In this document: in pieces, positions 52,347 through 63,766 of the stretch
How the letters are laid out: each line of letters starts with the position of its first letter
Numbering within the stretch: the stretch's first letter is position 1
Source: Sphingomonas arvum
GTDB lineage: Bacteria > Pseudomonadota > Alphaproteobacteria > Sphingomonadales > Sphingomonadaceae
Reading direction: 5' to 3'
DNA length: 64,000 nucleotides
Assembly: GCF_026013565.1 (NCBI RefSeq)
Contig: NZ_JAPDOB010000002.1
Span: 744,001-808,000, forward strand
Notes under the pieces: model-generated
Databases searched by the model: none
What the model saw: the letters and a program-made list of their open reading frames with translations, nothing else
What the model was told of the DNA's origin: nothing
Made by a program: the position numbers and the translations under genes

Positions 52347-52373
52347 GGAACGATGCCGACACAGGCGGGTTCC
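52347..52373. promoter_or_regulatory. Overlapping divergent EcfG-type promoters
   Basis: On the plus strand: GGAAC (52347-52351), 16 bases, GGTT (52368-52371), pointing at the DUF4142 gene 47 bp away. On the minus strand: GGAAC (52373-52369), 16 bases, CGTT (52352-52349), a perfect consensus match pointing at the esterase gene 45 bp away. The two promoters share the same DNA, so one palindrome-like element should fire in both directions. Confidence 0.8.
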
Positions 52374-52418
52374 GATCAGCGAATTTTCCTGAAAATCAGT
52401 GCCCTGAGGAGGTCAGTC

Positions 52419-52955
52419 GTGATCAACCGTCAACTGCTTGCCCTTGCCGTCACCCTGTCGGCAACGGCGACCGCCGTGCCCGCCGCGGCCACCCTCCCGA
52501 CCCCGCCGCAGGGCGCCGCGACGCGCGAAGCGCAGGCCTATCTGTTCCATTCGGGCGCAGGCGATGTGTTCGAGATCACCACCAGCATGATGCTGCTGCA
52601 GAAGAGCCAGAACCCGCAGGTGCGGGCCTTCGCGACCATGCTGATCAGCGACCACACCATGCTCAGCAACACGGCGCTGGCGACCGCCAAGGGTGCCGGC
52701 GTCATGCCGCCGCCGCCGGAGCTCAGCCCCATGCAGAAAGGCATGATCGGGCAGCTGATGAGCGCCTCGCCGGCTACGATCGACCGCGTCTACCTGCAGC
52801 AGCAGGTGCCGGCGCACCAGCAGGCGCTGTCGATCAACACGGGCTACAGCCGTTCGGGCGATGTGCCGGCATTGCGGGGTGCCGCGACAGGTGCCGTACC
52901 GCGTATCCAGCAGCACCTGACCGAGGCGCAGCAGCTGCTCCGGTCGGTTCGCTAA
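52419..52955 (+). CDS. DUF4142 exported protein
   Basis: A 178-residue protein with signal peptide (LLALAVTLSATATAVPAAA) and a DUF4142 helical domain (AYLFHSGAGDVFEITTSMMLLQKSQNPQVRAFATMLISDHTMLSN...). Unlike the paralogue at 25527, it lacks a lipobox, so it should be soluble in the periplasm. The start is GTG at 52419 because a perfect GAGGAGG lies 6 bases upstream and the signal peptide follows directly. It sits behind an EcfG-type promoter. Confidence 0.88.
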   Translation: MINRQLLALAVTLSATATAVPAAATLPTPPQGAATREAQAYLFHSGAGDVFEITTSMMLLQKSQNPQVRAFATMLISDHTMLSNTALATAKGAGVMPPPPELSPMQKGMIGQLMSASPATIDRVYLQQQVPAHQQALSINTGYSRSGDVPALRGAATGAVPRIQQHLTEAQQLLRSVR

Positions 52956-52997
52956 CAAGCTTCGCGCTGGTTAACAGCCTGCGCGAGCGAAACAAAG

Positions 52998-53022
52998 GGA
53001 ACGGCTGCATTGCTGCTCCGTT
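52998..53022 (+). promoter_or_regulatory. EcfG-type promoter of the receiver-domain gene
   Basis: GGAAC at 52998-53002, 16 bases, then CGTT at 53019-53022: a perfect match to the general stress consensus. It ends 9 bases before the ATG at 53032, so the transcript would be nearly or fully leaderless. Confidence 0.75.
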
Positions 53023-53031
53023 CGGTGGCCT

Positions 53032-53412
53032 ATGACTGGTGCATTGCCCAAAGAGGTTCTCGTGGTCGAGGACGAGCCCCTGGTCCGGATGGTGGCGGCC
53101 GACGCCCTGTCCGAATGCGGGATCATGGCATGGGAAGCCGCGGATGCGGACGAGGCGCTGGAGGTGCTGGATCGGCACCCCCGCATCGGCCTGCTGTTCA
53201 CGGACGTGGACATGCCCGGGGCCAAGGACGGGCTCGAGCTCGCCCATGAGGTCAGCAATGCGCGGCCAGATGTCGAGCTGATCGTCACCTCCGGCGCGGT
53301 CAGCGTGGCGGACGAGGCGCTGCCCGACAATGGCACGTTCCTGCCCAAGCCCTATCCGACGCATCGGCTCATCGACCTGGTGGTACGCAAGCTGGACGGA
53401 CCGAAGGAGTAG
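53032..53412 (+). CDS. Single-domain response regulator
   Basis: A 126-residue receiver domain with no output domain. Acidic pocket VVEDEPLVRMVAADAL, phosphoacceptor Asp in LLFTDVDMPGAKDG near residue 60, Thr/Ser in IVTSGAV and Lys in FLPKPYPTHRL. It resembles the alphaproteobacterial stand-alone receivers that feed phosphate to or from sensor kinases; the partner is not in the window. It lacks the FATGY signature of SdrG-like regulators. No ribosome-binding site is visible, consistent with a leaderless message from the upstream EcfG-type promoter. Confidence 0.9.
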   Translation: MTGALPKEVLVVEDEPLVRMVAADALSECGIMAWEAADADEALEVLDRHPRIGLLFTDVDMPGAKDGLELAHEVSNARPDVELIVTSGAVSVADEALPDNGTFLPKPYPTHRLIDLVVRKLDGPKE

Positions 53413-53424
53413 CGCACGCGCGGC

Positions 53425-53449
53425 GGAACGGCGGTTGCGGCCGTCCGTT
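53425..53449 (+). promoter_or_regulatory. EcfG-type promoter of the Mfd-like helicase gene
   Basis: GGAAC at 53425-53429, 16 bases, CGTT at 53446-53449: a perfect consensus. It starts 13 bp after the receiver-gene stop and ends 9 bases before the GTG start at 53459. Confidence 0.7.
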
Positions 53450-53458
53450 CGGAAGTGC

Positions 53459-56653
<3,195 letters not shown>

Positions 56654-56663
56654 GCTACTTACC

Positions 56664-56689
56664 GGAACTTACCTCCCCGTTTCGGCGTT
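56664..56689 (+). promoter_or_regulatory. EcfG-type promoter of the PQQ dehydrogenase-caa3 operon
   Basis: GGAAC at 56664-56668, 17 bases, CGTT at 56686-56689. Spacing 17 is allowed for sigma-EcfG. The ATG of the dehydrogenase follows 46 bp later with a good ribosome-binding site (AGGGGAA). Confidence 0.65.
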
Positions 56690-56735
56690 GAAACGTTTGT
56701 CGCGGCCTTGGGAAGGGCTGCGCGCAGGGGAACAT

Positions 56736-58538
56736 ATGGCTGGAGCAGTCCGGTGGCGTCTTGCCGCCTTGTTCATTTGCACGCTGCTCGCCACGCCCGC
56801 CTTTGCTCAAACCGGTGCCGTTACTGCTCGCTCCGTGGCGCAGGCCGACAATGGCAATTGGGAGATGCCGGGCAAGAATGTCGCGGCCACCCGCTTCTCG
56901 GCGATGCGGGAGATCACGCCCGCCAACGTTCGCAACCTGCGCGTTGCCTTCACAGCGTCGACCGGAATCAACCGCGGGCATGAAGCGCCGCCCTTGGTGA
57001 TCGGCGGCACCATGTACCTGGTGACGCCGTTCCCCAACAAGCTGATCGCGCTGGACCTGACCAAGCCAGGCGCGCCGACCAAGTGGGTGTTCAATCCCAA
57101 GCCGCCGACCGCGGCGCAGGGGGTTGCCTGCTGCGACGTGGTCAACCGCGGCGCGGTCTATGCGAATGGCCGCCTGTTCTTCAACACGCTGGATGGACGG
57201 ACGGTCGCGGTGGACGCGCGCTCGGGCAAGCTCGCCTGGCAAACGAAGCTCGGCGACATTCAGCGCGGCGAGACCATGACGATGGCCCCGACGGTCGCTA
57301 ACGGCAAGGTGATCGTCGGCAACTCGGGCGGCGAAATGGGCGTGCGCGGCTGGATCGCGGCGCTCGACACGGGCTCCGGGCGAGTGGTGTGGAAGGCGTT
57401 CAACACTGGCCCCGACAAGGACGTGCTGATCGGGCCACGCTTCAGGCCATTCTACGCGATGGACCGGGGCAAGGACCTGGGCGTCAAGACCTGGCCGCCG
57501 GGCGCATGGAAGATTGGCGGCGGCAGTGTGTGGGGCTGGGTCAGCTACGACCCGCAGCTTCGCCTCATCTACTACGGCACCGGCAATCCCGGGCCGTGGA
57601 ACCCCGAGCAGCGGCCAGGCGACAACAAGTGGACCACCGGCGTCTTCGCCCGCGACGTCGATACCGGCCAGGCCGTGTGGTTCTACCAGAGCACGCCGCA
57701 CGACCTGTATGACCATGACGACATCAACGAGATTATCTTGGTCGACATGCCGGTGGCCAAGCGCATGCGCCCCGTGCTGCTGCGACCGGCGCGCAACGGC
57801 TTCTTCTATGTCCACGACCGGCGTACCGGCCAGCTGCTGAGCGCCAAGCCGTACAGCTACATGAACGTGGCCAAGGGCATCGACCCGCACACTGGCCGGT
57901 TGATCCCGGTGCCGGAGAAGGAGCCCAAGGTCGGGCGGGTCGTCCGCAACATCTGCCCGGCGGCGCCCGGTGCCAAGGACTGGAATCCGGCGGCGTTTAG
58001 CCCGATCACTGGCGTCGTTTACATCCCCCACATCAACCTGTGCATGGACATGGGCGCGCTGGAGGCCAACTACATCGCGGGCACGCCTTACGTCGGCGCG
58101 GACGTGAAGATGTACGCGGGGCCTGGCGGCAACCGCGGCGTGTTCACCGCGTGGGACCCGGTCCACGCCCGCAAGGTGTGGGAGTTCAAGGAGGACCTGC
58201 CGCTGTGGAGCCCGGCGCTGGCGACCGCCGGCGGGCTGGTCTTCTACGGAACCATGGACGGCTGGTTCAAGGCGATCGACCAGCGCAACGGCAAGCTGGT
58301 CTGGCAGTTCAAGACCGGCAGCGGGATCATCGGCCAGCCGATCAGCTATCGCGGCCCTGACGGTCACCAATATGTCGCGGTCATGTCGGGGGTCGGCGGC
58401 TGGGCGGGCGCGATCGTCGCCGGCAAGCTCGACCCGCGCGACGGTACTGCGGCGCTCGGCTTCGTCAATGCGATGAAGGACCTGCCGGCAAGGACCGATG
58501 CGGGAGGCATGCTCTATGTCTTCACCCTGCCGCGCTAG
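56736..58538 (+). CDS. PQQ-dependent alcohol dehydrogenase, probably lanthanide type
   Basis: A 600-residue quinoprotein with signal peptide (ALFICTLLATPAFAQ). The vicinal disulfide pair is Cys132-Cys133 (GVACCDVVNRG). Metal ligands are expected at Glu200 (NSGGE) and Asn284 (GTGNPGPWN). The catalytic Asp is Asp326, and Asp328 two residues later (YDHDD) occupies the place of the extra Asp found in lanthanide-dependent XoxF and PedH enzymes, where calcium enzymes have Ala or Ser. Substrate is some primary alcohol or aldehyde. Electrons likely pass to the cytochrome c and caa3 oxidase encoded directly downstream. No PQQ biosynthesis genes in the window. Confidence 0.9.
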   Translation: MAGAVRWRLAALFICTLLATPAFAQTGAVTARSVAQADNGNWEMPGKNVAATRFSAMREITPANVRNLRVAFTASTGINRGHEAPPLVIGGTMYLVTPFPNKLIALDLTKPGAPTKWVFNPKPPTAAQGVACCDVVNRGAVYANGRLFFNTLDGRTVAVDARSGKLAWQTKLGDIQRGETMTMAPTVANGKVIVGNSGGEMGVRGWIAALDTGSGRVVWKAFNTGPDKDVLIGPRFRPFYAMDRGKDLGVKTWPPGAWKIGGGSVWGWVSYDPQLRLIYYGTGNPGPWNPEQRPGDNKWTTGVFARDVDTGQAVWFYQSTPHDLYDHDDINEIILVDMPVAKRMRPVLLRPARNGFFYVHDRRTGQLLSAKPYSYMNVAKGIDPHTGRLIPVPEKEPKVGRVVRNICPAAPGAKDWNPAAFSPITGVVYIPHINLCMDMGALEANYIAGTPYVGADVKMYAGPGGNRGVFTAWDPVHARKVWEFKEDLPLWSPALATAGGLVFYGTMDGWFKAIDQRNGKLVWQFKTGSGIIGQPISYRGPDGHQYVAVMSGVGGWAGAIVAGKLDPRDGTAALGFVNAMKDLPARTDAGGMLYVFTLPR

Positions 58539-59070
58539 CCTCGCGCTCGCCGCAGTGGCCCTGCTCGGTGGCTGCGACCGGGAAGAGCGGGACAGCCGCG
58601 GCCAGCCGGTGACCGAAACGGTGCCGGCCGGGGCCACCGCCGACACTATCTACCCCGGCGGTCCGAGCGGCTCGACGGTAACGCTCAGTCCCAAGGCGGC
58701 CGCCTACGAGAACAACGCTTATCACATTGCGCAGGGGCAGCAGCTCTATGGGCAGATGAACTGCGTCGGCTGCCACGCGCATGGCGGCGGCGGCATGGGG
58801 CCGGCGCTGATCGACGATGAATGGCGCTATGGCGGGCGGATCGAGCAGATCGCAACCACCATCGTGGAGGGCCGGCCGAACGGCATGCCGAGCTTCCGGG
58901 GCAAGCTGACCGACACCCAGATCTGGGAATTGGCGGCCTATGTCAGGGCTATGTCGGGCCAGGTGCGCAAGGATGCGGTTGGCGCACGGACCGACGAGCC
59001 CAGCAACACGCCGCCGCTGACCCAGACTAGGCGCGAGCCGATCGTGCCGGGCGAGGACGCCACGCCATGA
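58516..59070 (+). CDS. Lipoprotein cytochrome c
   Basis: A 184-residue mono-heme cytochrome with lipobox ALLGGC (Cys20), heme site CVGCH (Cys83, Cys86, His87) and a likely Met ligand in RPNGMPSF. The start at 58516 lies inside the dehydrogenase gene (23-bp overlap) and has GGGAGG upstream. It is a plausible electron carrier between the PQQ enzyme and the oxidase, membrane-tethered on the periplasmic side. ATGA overlap with coxB. Confidence 0.9.
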   Translation: MSSPCRASLALAAVALLGGCDREERDSRGQPVTETVPAGATADTIYPGGPSGSTVTLSPKAAAYENNAYHIAQGQQLYGQMNCVGCHAHGGGGMGPALIDDEWRYGGRIEQIATTIVEGRPNGMPSFRGKLTDTQIWELAAYVRAMSGQVRKDAVGARTDEPSNTPPLTQTRREPIVPGEDATP

Positions 59071-60026
59071 ACACGGTGCAGTCGGTCTTCGGCGGACAGG
59101 GTGCGGAGGGCGCGCAGTTCCTGTCGCTGATGACCCTGTTCACCGTCGTTACCACCATCATCTACCTGCTGGTGCTCGCTTATCTGGCGTTGGCATTGTG
59201 GCGGCGGCGCCGAACCGAGCATACGGTCGAAAGCGGCGACCACGCGGCCGAACCGCCGCCGCAGCGTACGGCCCTGATCGGCTGGGTGGCGCTGGTCAAC
59301 ACGGGATTGATAGTGCTGACGGTGGCCAGTTTCCTGACGGACCGAGCGATGGCTCGGACCGCCAGCAGCCCGGCGTTGGAAATCGAGATCATCGGCCATC
59401 AATGGTGGTGGGATGTGAAGTACACGGGGGCGGACCCGTCGCAGTCGCTGGAAACCGCAAACGAGCTTCACCTGCCGGTCGGCGTGCCGGCGCACATTAC
59501 GCTGAAGTCCGCGGACGTGATCCATAGCTTCTGGGTGCCGAACCTCGCTGGCAAGCAGGACCTCATCCCCGGGCGGCAGACCGACATTTCGATCAAGCCG
59601 ACGCGGACGGGCCTGTTCCGCAGTCAGTGCGCCGAGTTCTGCGGAGTCCAGCATACGCACATGGCGCTGGACGTGACCGTCGAAAACCGGGCGGACTTCC
59701 TGCGCTGGTACCGCGCCGGGCTGCAGCCGGCCAAGGCGCCGACTGCGCCCCTCGCGAAGGCCGGTTACGCCTATGTTATGACGCGCCAGTGCGCGATGTG
59801 CCACAATATCACCGGCACCGAGGCGGGAAGCCATTTCGGGCCGGACCTGACGCACCTCGCCAGCCGCCGCAGCATCGCCGCGGGCACTTTGCCGATGAAC
59901 CGCGGCAACCTCTATGGCTGGGTCGCCGACCCGCAGGCCAACAAGCCCGGATCCAAGATGCCGACGCTTGGGCTTGAGCCAAATGAGCTGCACGCCGTGG
60001 TCGCCTATCTGGAGACGCTGAAGTGA
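59067..60026 (+). CDS. coxB: Cytochrome c oxidase subunit II with fused cytochrome c (caa3 type)
   Basis: A 319-residue subunit with two membrane helices, then the cupredoxin domain. CuA ligands are His153 (VIHSFWVP), Cys188 and Cys192 with Glu190 (SQCAEFCGVQH), His196 and Met199. A C-terminal cytochrome c domain has the heme site CAMCH (242-246) and a Met in GSKMPTL. The fusion defines a caa3-type oxidase accepting electrons directly from cytochrome c. No cleavable lipoprotein signal seen. It overlaps both neighbours by 4 bases. Confidence 0.95.
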   Translation: MNTVQSVFGGQGAEGAQFLSLMTLFTVVTTIIYLLVLAYLALALWRRRRTEHTVESGDHAAEPPPQRTALIGWVALVNTGLIVLTVASFLTDRAMARTASSPALEIEIIGHQWWWDVKYTGADPSQSLETANELHLPVGVPAHITLKSADVIHSFWVPNLAGKQDLIPGRQTDISIKPTRTGLFRSQCAEFCGVQHTHMALDVTVENRADFLRWYRAGLQPAKAPTAPLAKAGYAYVMTRQCAMCHNITGTEAGSHFGPDLTHLASRRSIAAGTLPMNRGNLYGWVADPQANKPGSKMPTLGLEPNELHAVVAYLETLK

Positions 60027-61936
60027 GCGCGGCCGAGCTGGCGCGTGACGGACCCACCCTGCACGGGCCGGAGCTGGCCGCCCGACTGGAGCGGAGCTGG
60101 AGTCGCGATCCGGGACTGCTCGGCTGGTTGGCCACCGTCGACCACAAGGAGATCGGCCGTCGCTATCTTGTGACCGCGTTCGTCTTCCTGGCGCTCGCCG
60201 GCGTACTGGCACTCGCCATGCGGGTCCAGTTGGCCAGGCCCGACCAGAACATCATCGGCGCCGCGCGCTACAACGAGATCTTCACCATGCACGGGACCAC
60301 GATGATGTTCCTGTTTGCCGTGCCGGTGATGGATGCCGTTGCGATCTACCTCATCCCGCTGATGCTCGGCACGCGCGCGACCAGCTTCGCCCGGCTCAAC
60401 GCCTTCAGCTACTACGTTTACCTCGCCGGCGGCATGCTGCTCTGGATCGCGTTCGTGCTGAACGTCGGTCCGGACGTCGGCTGGTTCGCCTACGTGCCGC
60501 TGTCCGGCCCCGAATATGGCGTCGGGAAGCGGGCGGATATCTGGGCGCAGATGGTCACGTTTACCGAAGTGGCGGCGCTATCGGTCGCGGTGGTGCTGAC
60601 CGCCACCATCCTGAAGCAGCGCGCGCCGGGCATGAGCCTCGACCGCATGCCGCTGTTCGCCTGGGCGATCCTTGTGACCTCGTTGATGGTGATCTTCTCC
60701 ATGCCCTCGGTCGCGCTGGCGAGCGGCATGCTTCTGAGCGATCGGCTGGTCGGAACGCAATTCTACAACCCGACCGAGAATGGCGATGCGCTGCTGTGGC
60801 AGCACCTGTTCTGGTTCTTCGGCCATCCGGAGGTGTACATCATCTTCCTGCCGGCGGTCGGCTTCGTCAGCGAGATCACCGCCACTTTCTGCCGCCGGCC
60901 GGTGTTCGCTTATCCCGTGATGGTGATGGCCGTGGTGGCAATCGGCCTGCTCGCCTTCGGTCTGTGGGTCCACCACATGTTCGCGACCGGTCTGCCCCGG
61001 GTCGGCTACAGCTTCTACACCGCGGCGAGCATGGCGGTGGCGATCCCGACCGGCATCCAGATCTTCTGCTGGATAACCACCATGTGGCTGGGCCGGCCGC
61101 GGTTCGATGTTCCGTTCCTCTACGTCGTGGCATTCATCGTGACGTTCGTGATCGGCGGGCTGACAGGGGTCATGGTCGCCTCCGTGCCGCTCGACCTGCA
61201 GCTGCACGACAGCTACTTCATCGTCGCGCATTTCCATTACGTGCTGATCGGCGGAGCGGTCTTCCCGCTACTGGGGGCAATCACCTACTGGTATCCCAAA
61301 GTGACCGGCCGGCTGATGTCGGAGCGGCTAGGCAAGCTCAGCTTCTGGCTGCTGTTCGGGAGCTTCCAGCTGACCTTCTTCCCCATGCACCTGAGCGGCA
61401 TGCTTGGCATGCCCCGCCGCGTGTACACCTATCCGGCCGGACTGGGTCTGGAGCTGCCGAACTTCCTGTCCAGCATCGGCGCGTTCATCGTGGCGCTCGC
61501 CTTTGTCCTGTTCATCGCAAACGTGTTTCTGTCACTCCGCCGCGGGGCGATCGCAGGTCCGAATCCGTGGAAAGCAGGCGGGCTCGAATGGGCGACCAGT
61601 TCCCCGCCGCCGCCCTACAATTTCGCGCACGTGCCGTCCGTCGGCAGCGCTACGCCGCTATGGGACGGCCCGCTAAAGTGGATGAGCGGGCTGCGCGTCG
61701 ACGAGAAGGAGATGCTGCTGACCACCGTGGTTTCGGCCCGCCCGGACCTGCGCGAACCCGTGCCCGAGCCCAGCATCTGGCCATTTATTTCGGCGCTGGC
61801 GCTGACGGTTATGTTCGTCAGCTCCATCTTCTCGCCGTGGGCCGTACTGTTTGGCCTCGTGCCACTCGGCGTTGCGCTGATCGCCTGGTTCTGGCCCAAG
61901 CAGCTTGAGCCGACTGCCGAACCGGTAATTGAATGA
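60023..61936 (+). CDS. coxA: Cytochrome c oxidase subunit I
   Basis: A 637-residue catalytic subunit of a heme-copper oxidase. Low-spin heme ligand His90 (FTMHGTTMMF) and later His405. CuB ligands are His268 (FFGHPEVYI with the cross-linked Tyr272) and His317-His318 (VHHMFATG); the active heme ligand is His403 (AHFHYV). Glu270 in GHPEVY suggests A1-type proton routing. The start is GTG, overlapping the coxB stop (GTGA). C-terminal extension with two extra membrane segments after residue 560. Confidence 0.96.
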   Translation: MSAAELARDGPTLHGPELAARLERSWSRDPGLLGWLATVDHKEIGRRYLVTAFVFLALAGVLALAMRVQLARPDQNIIGAARYNEIFTMHGTTMMFLFAVPVMDAVAIYLIPLMLGTRATSFARLNAFSYYVYLAGGMLLWIAFVLNVGPDVGWFAYVPLSGPEYGVGKRADIWAQMVTFTEVAALSVAVVLTATILKQRAPGMSLDRMPLFAWAILVTSLMVIFSMPSVALASGMLLSDRLVGTQFYNPTENGDALLWQHLFWFFGHPEVYIIFLPAVGFVSEITATFCRRPVFAYPVMVMAVVAIGLLAFGLWVHHMFATGLPRVGYSFYTAASMAVAIPTGIQIFCWITTMWLGRPRFDVPFLYVVAFIVTFVIGGLTGVMVASVPLDLQLHDSYFIVAHFHYVLIGGAVFPLLGAITYWYPKVTGRLMSERLGKLSFWLLFGSFQLTFFPMHLSGMLGMPRRVYTYPAGLGLELPNFLSSIGAFIVALAFVLFIANVFLSLRRGAIAGPNPWKAGGLEWATSSPPPPYNFAHVPSVGSATPLWDGPLKWMSGLRVDEKEMLLTTVVSARPDLREPVPEPSIWPFISALALTVMFVSSIFSPWAVLFGLVPLGVALIAWFWPKQLEPTAEPVIE

Positions 61937-62550
61937 GCGACGCTCCGACCTTCGAACGCGACCTGGCGGACGTGCCGACAAGTGCGTTCGGTTCTCGCAG
62001 CCTCACCTGGTGGGGCGTGATCGCCTTCATGGCCATAGAAGCCACCGGCTTCGCGCTGGCAATCGGCGCCTACTTCTTCCTGATGGCGCACGAGCACAGC
62101 TGGCCACCCGAACCGTGGCTACCGCCCGACCTGCTCGCGGGAACGCTCTTCACTACCTTGATCGTGCTGAGCGAAGTTCCGAACACGCTGGCCAAGCACG
62201 CGGCGGAGAAGCATGATCTGCCCGCCGTCCGGCGCCTGCTAATCGTCATGGCGGTGATCGGAGCCGTGTTGCTGGTGCTGCGCGGGTTCGAGTTTAACAG
62301 CCTCAACGTGCGCTGGACCGACAATGCCTATGGTTCGGTCATCTGGCTGCTGCTGTTCCTGCACACGACCCACATCGCAACCGACTGGGCCGACACGCTG
62401 GTCCTGGCCGCGCTGATGCACACCCGAGAAGGGGAGGAGGCCCGCCGCTTCACCGACACGAGCGAGAACAGCCTCTACTGGCGCTTCGTCTGGCTCACCT
62501 GGCTGCCCATTTACTTGTTGCTCTATTGGCTGCCGAGGTGGGCGCCATGA
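61933..62550 (+). CDS. coxC: Cytochrome c oxidase subunit III
   Basis: A 205-residue subunit III-like protein with about five membrane segments (WWGVIAFMAIEATGFALAIGAYFFLM, LLAGTLFTTLIVLSEVP, LLIVMAVIGAVLLVLRGFEF, SVIWLLLFLHTTHIATDWADTLVLAALM). The Glu in FMAIEATGF and the HTTHIATD region are conserved. It stabilises subunit I. The ATGA overlap with coxA and with the next gene keeps the operon tight. Confidence 0.92.
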   Translation: MSDAPTFERDLADVPTSAFGSRSLTWWGVIAFMAIEATGFALAIGAYFFLMAHEHSWPPEPWLPPDLLAGTLFTTLIVLSEVPNTLAKHAAEKHDLPAVRRLLIVMAVIGAVLLVLRGFEFNSLNVRWTDNAYGSVIWLLLFLHTTHIATDWADTLVLAALMHTREGEEARRFTDTSENSLYWRFVWLTWLPIYLLLYWLPRWAP

Positions 62551-62888
62551 GGATGGCAACGCGGGCGCGGCTATATGCCTGGCCATGGGCGGGGTTCCTG
62601 CTGGGCGGGCTCGGTTTCATCCTGTCGCACCAGATCGGGTCGACGGGCAATTATGACGCGTGCAGCCTGCACGGCTGGCCCGACGTCCTGCTGGCAGGCG
62701 TGCTGTCCCTCGGACTGGCAGGCATGGGAGCGCTGCTATCCTGGCGGTTGTGGCGGCGCGGGGAGCACCACGAGAGTGCGACGCGGCGCTTCATCGCGCT
62801 GGTGTCGACCCTTGCTGCGGGGCTATTCGCCTTTGCCATCGTTCCGCCCATGATCGCGTCGCTGCTCATACCAAGGTGCTTCGGATGA
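62547..62888 (+). CDS. Small three-helix membrane protein of the caa3 operon
   Basis: A 113-residue membrane protein with segments PWAGFLLGGLGFILSHQIG, WPDVLLAGVLSLGLAGMGALL and FIALVSTLAAGLFAFAIVPPMIA. No family recognised; its position between coxC and ctaG suggests an accessory subunit or assembly role. ATGA overlaps on both sides. Conserved-looking Cys in DACSLHGW and at the C-terminus (IPRCFG). Confidence 0.8.
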   Translation: MRMATRARLYAWPWAGFLLGGLGFILSHQIGSTGNYDACSLHGWPDVLLAGVLSLGLAGMGALLSWRLWRRGEHHESATRRFIALVSTLAAGLFAFAIVPPMIASLLIPRCFG

Positions 62889-63766
62889 GGTGGTGGGCGC
62901 TCATGCTGCTCGCGGTGCCGGGTTCCGCTTACGCGCATGCCGGACACGAGCATGCCGAAGCGCCCGGCTGGACCTTTGATCCGCTACTCGTGCTGCCGCT
63001 GCTTTTCGCGCTTGGCCTCTACCTGCTGGGTGCCCGCCGGCTATGGCAGCGGTCCGACCTGTCGCACCCGGCGCAGCGCCGGACCACGCGGCTCTTCGTG
63101 TCCGGCTTGGCTGTTCTCGCTTTGGCTTTGCTGTCGCCGCTGCACGAAGGGGGGGAGCGGAGCTTCACCCTGCACATGATCGAGCACGAACTCATCATGC
63201 TGGTCGCGACGGCGCTGCTCGCCGGATCGGGCGCGGGCGGGGCGCTGGCCTGGGGCCTACGGAAGTCATGGCGCTCGCTGCCGGCCGGCGCCCCGGCGCG
63301 GCTGTGGCGAGCAGTAACCGAGCCGGTCACGGCCACCGTGCTGCAAGCTGCGGCGCTGGTCGCCTGGCACCTGCCGGTGCTGTTCGACCTGGCACTTCGC
63401 CAGCCCGCCGTGCACATCTTGCAGCACGCGAGTTTCTTCACCACCTCCTTGGTCTTCTGGTGGGCCATGCTGCACGCACGGGGTGACCGCAGCCGGTACG
63501 GAGTGTCGGCGCTGTGCCTGTTCGTGACCAGCCTCGTCGGCGGGGCACTCGGCGCGCTGATGGCCGTGTCGAACAGCCCGTGGTACGCACCTTACGCCGC
63601 CATGCCGCTGACCGGCATCGGGCTGCAGCCCGCCGCCGACCAGCAGCTTGCCGGGTTGATCATGTGGATACCCGGCGGGCTGGTCCACGCCGGTGCCGCC
63701 CTTGTCTTTCTTCATCGGTGGCTGAAGGCCGCGGAGACCAGTCATGCCCCTGTCCCGCAACAATAG
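62885..63766 (+). CDS. ctaG: caa3-type oxidase assembly protein CtaG
   Basis: A 293-residue membrane protein of the caa3 CtaG family, with a His-rich periplasmic start (AHAGHEHAEAPGW), seven or so helices and conserved His residues in LHMIEHELIMLV, AWHLPVLFDLAL and ILQHASFF that may bind copper for CuB insertion. It is unrelated to Cox11. Overlaps the preceding gene by ATGA and the next by 23 bases. Confidence 0.92.
   Translation: MRWWALMLLAVPGSAYAHAGHEHAEAPGWTFDPLLVLPLLFALGLYLLGARRLWQRSDLSHPAQRRTTRLFVSGLAVLALALLSPLHEGGERSFTLHMIEHELIMLVATALLAGSGAGGALAWGLRKSWRSLPAGAPARLWRAVTEPVTATVLQAAALVAWHLPVLFDLALRQPAVHILQHASFFTTSLVFWWAMLHARGDRSRYGVSALCLFVTSLVGGALGALMAVSNSPWYAPYAAMPLTGIGLQPAADQQLAGLIMWIPGGLVHAGAALVFLHRWLKAAETSHAPVPQQ

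Noticed and set aside
52334-53035. 233-codon plus-strand frame overlapping the DUF4142 gene
   Set aside because: The other frame has a perfect ribosome-binding site, signal peptide and DUF4142 domain; this one is Arg/Pro/Gly-rich with no motif.
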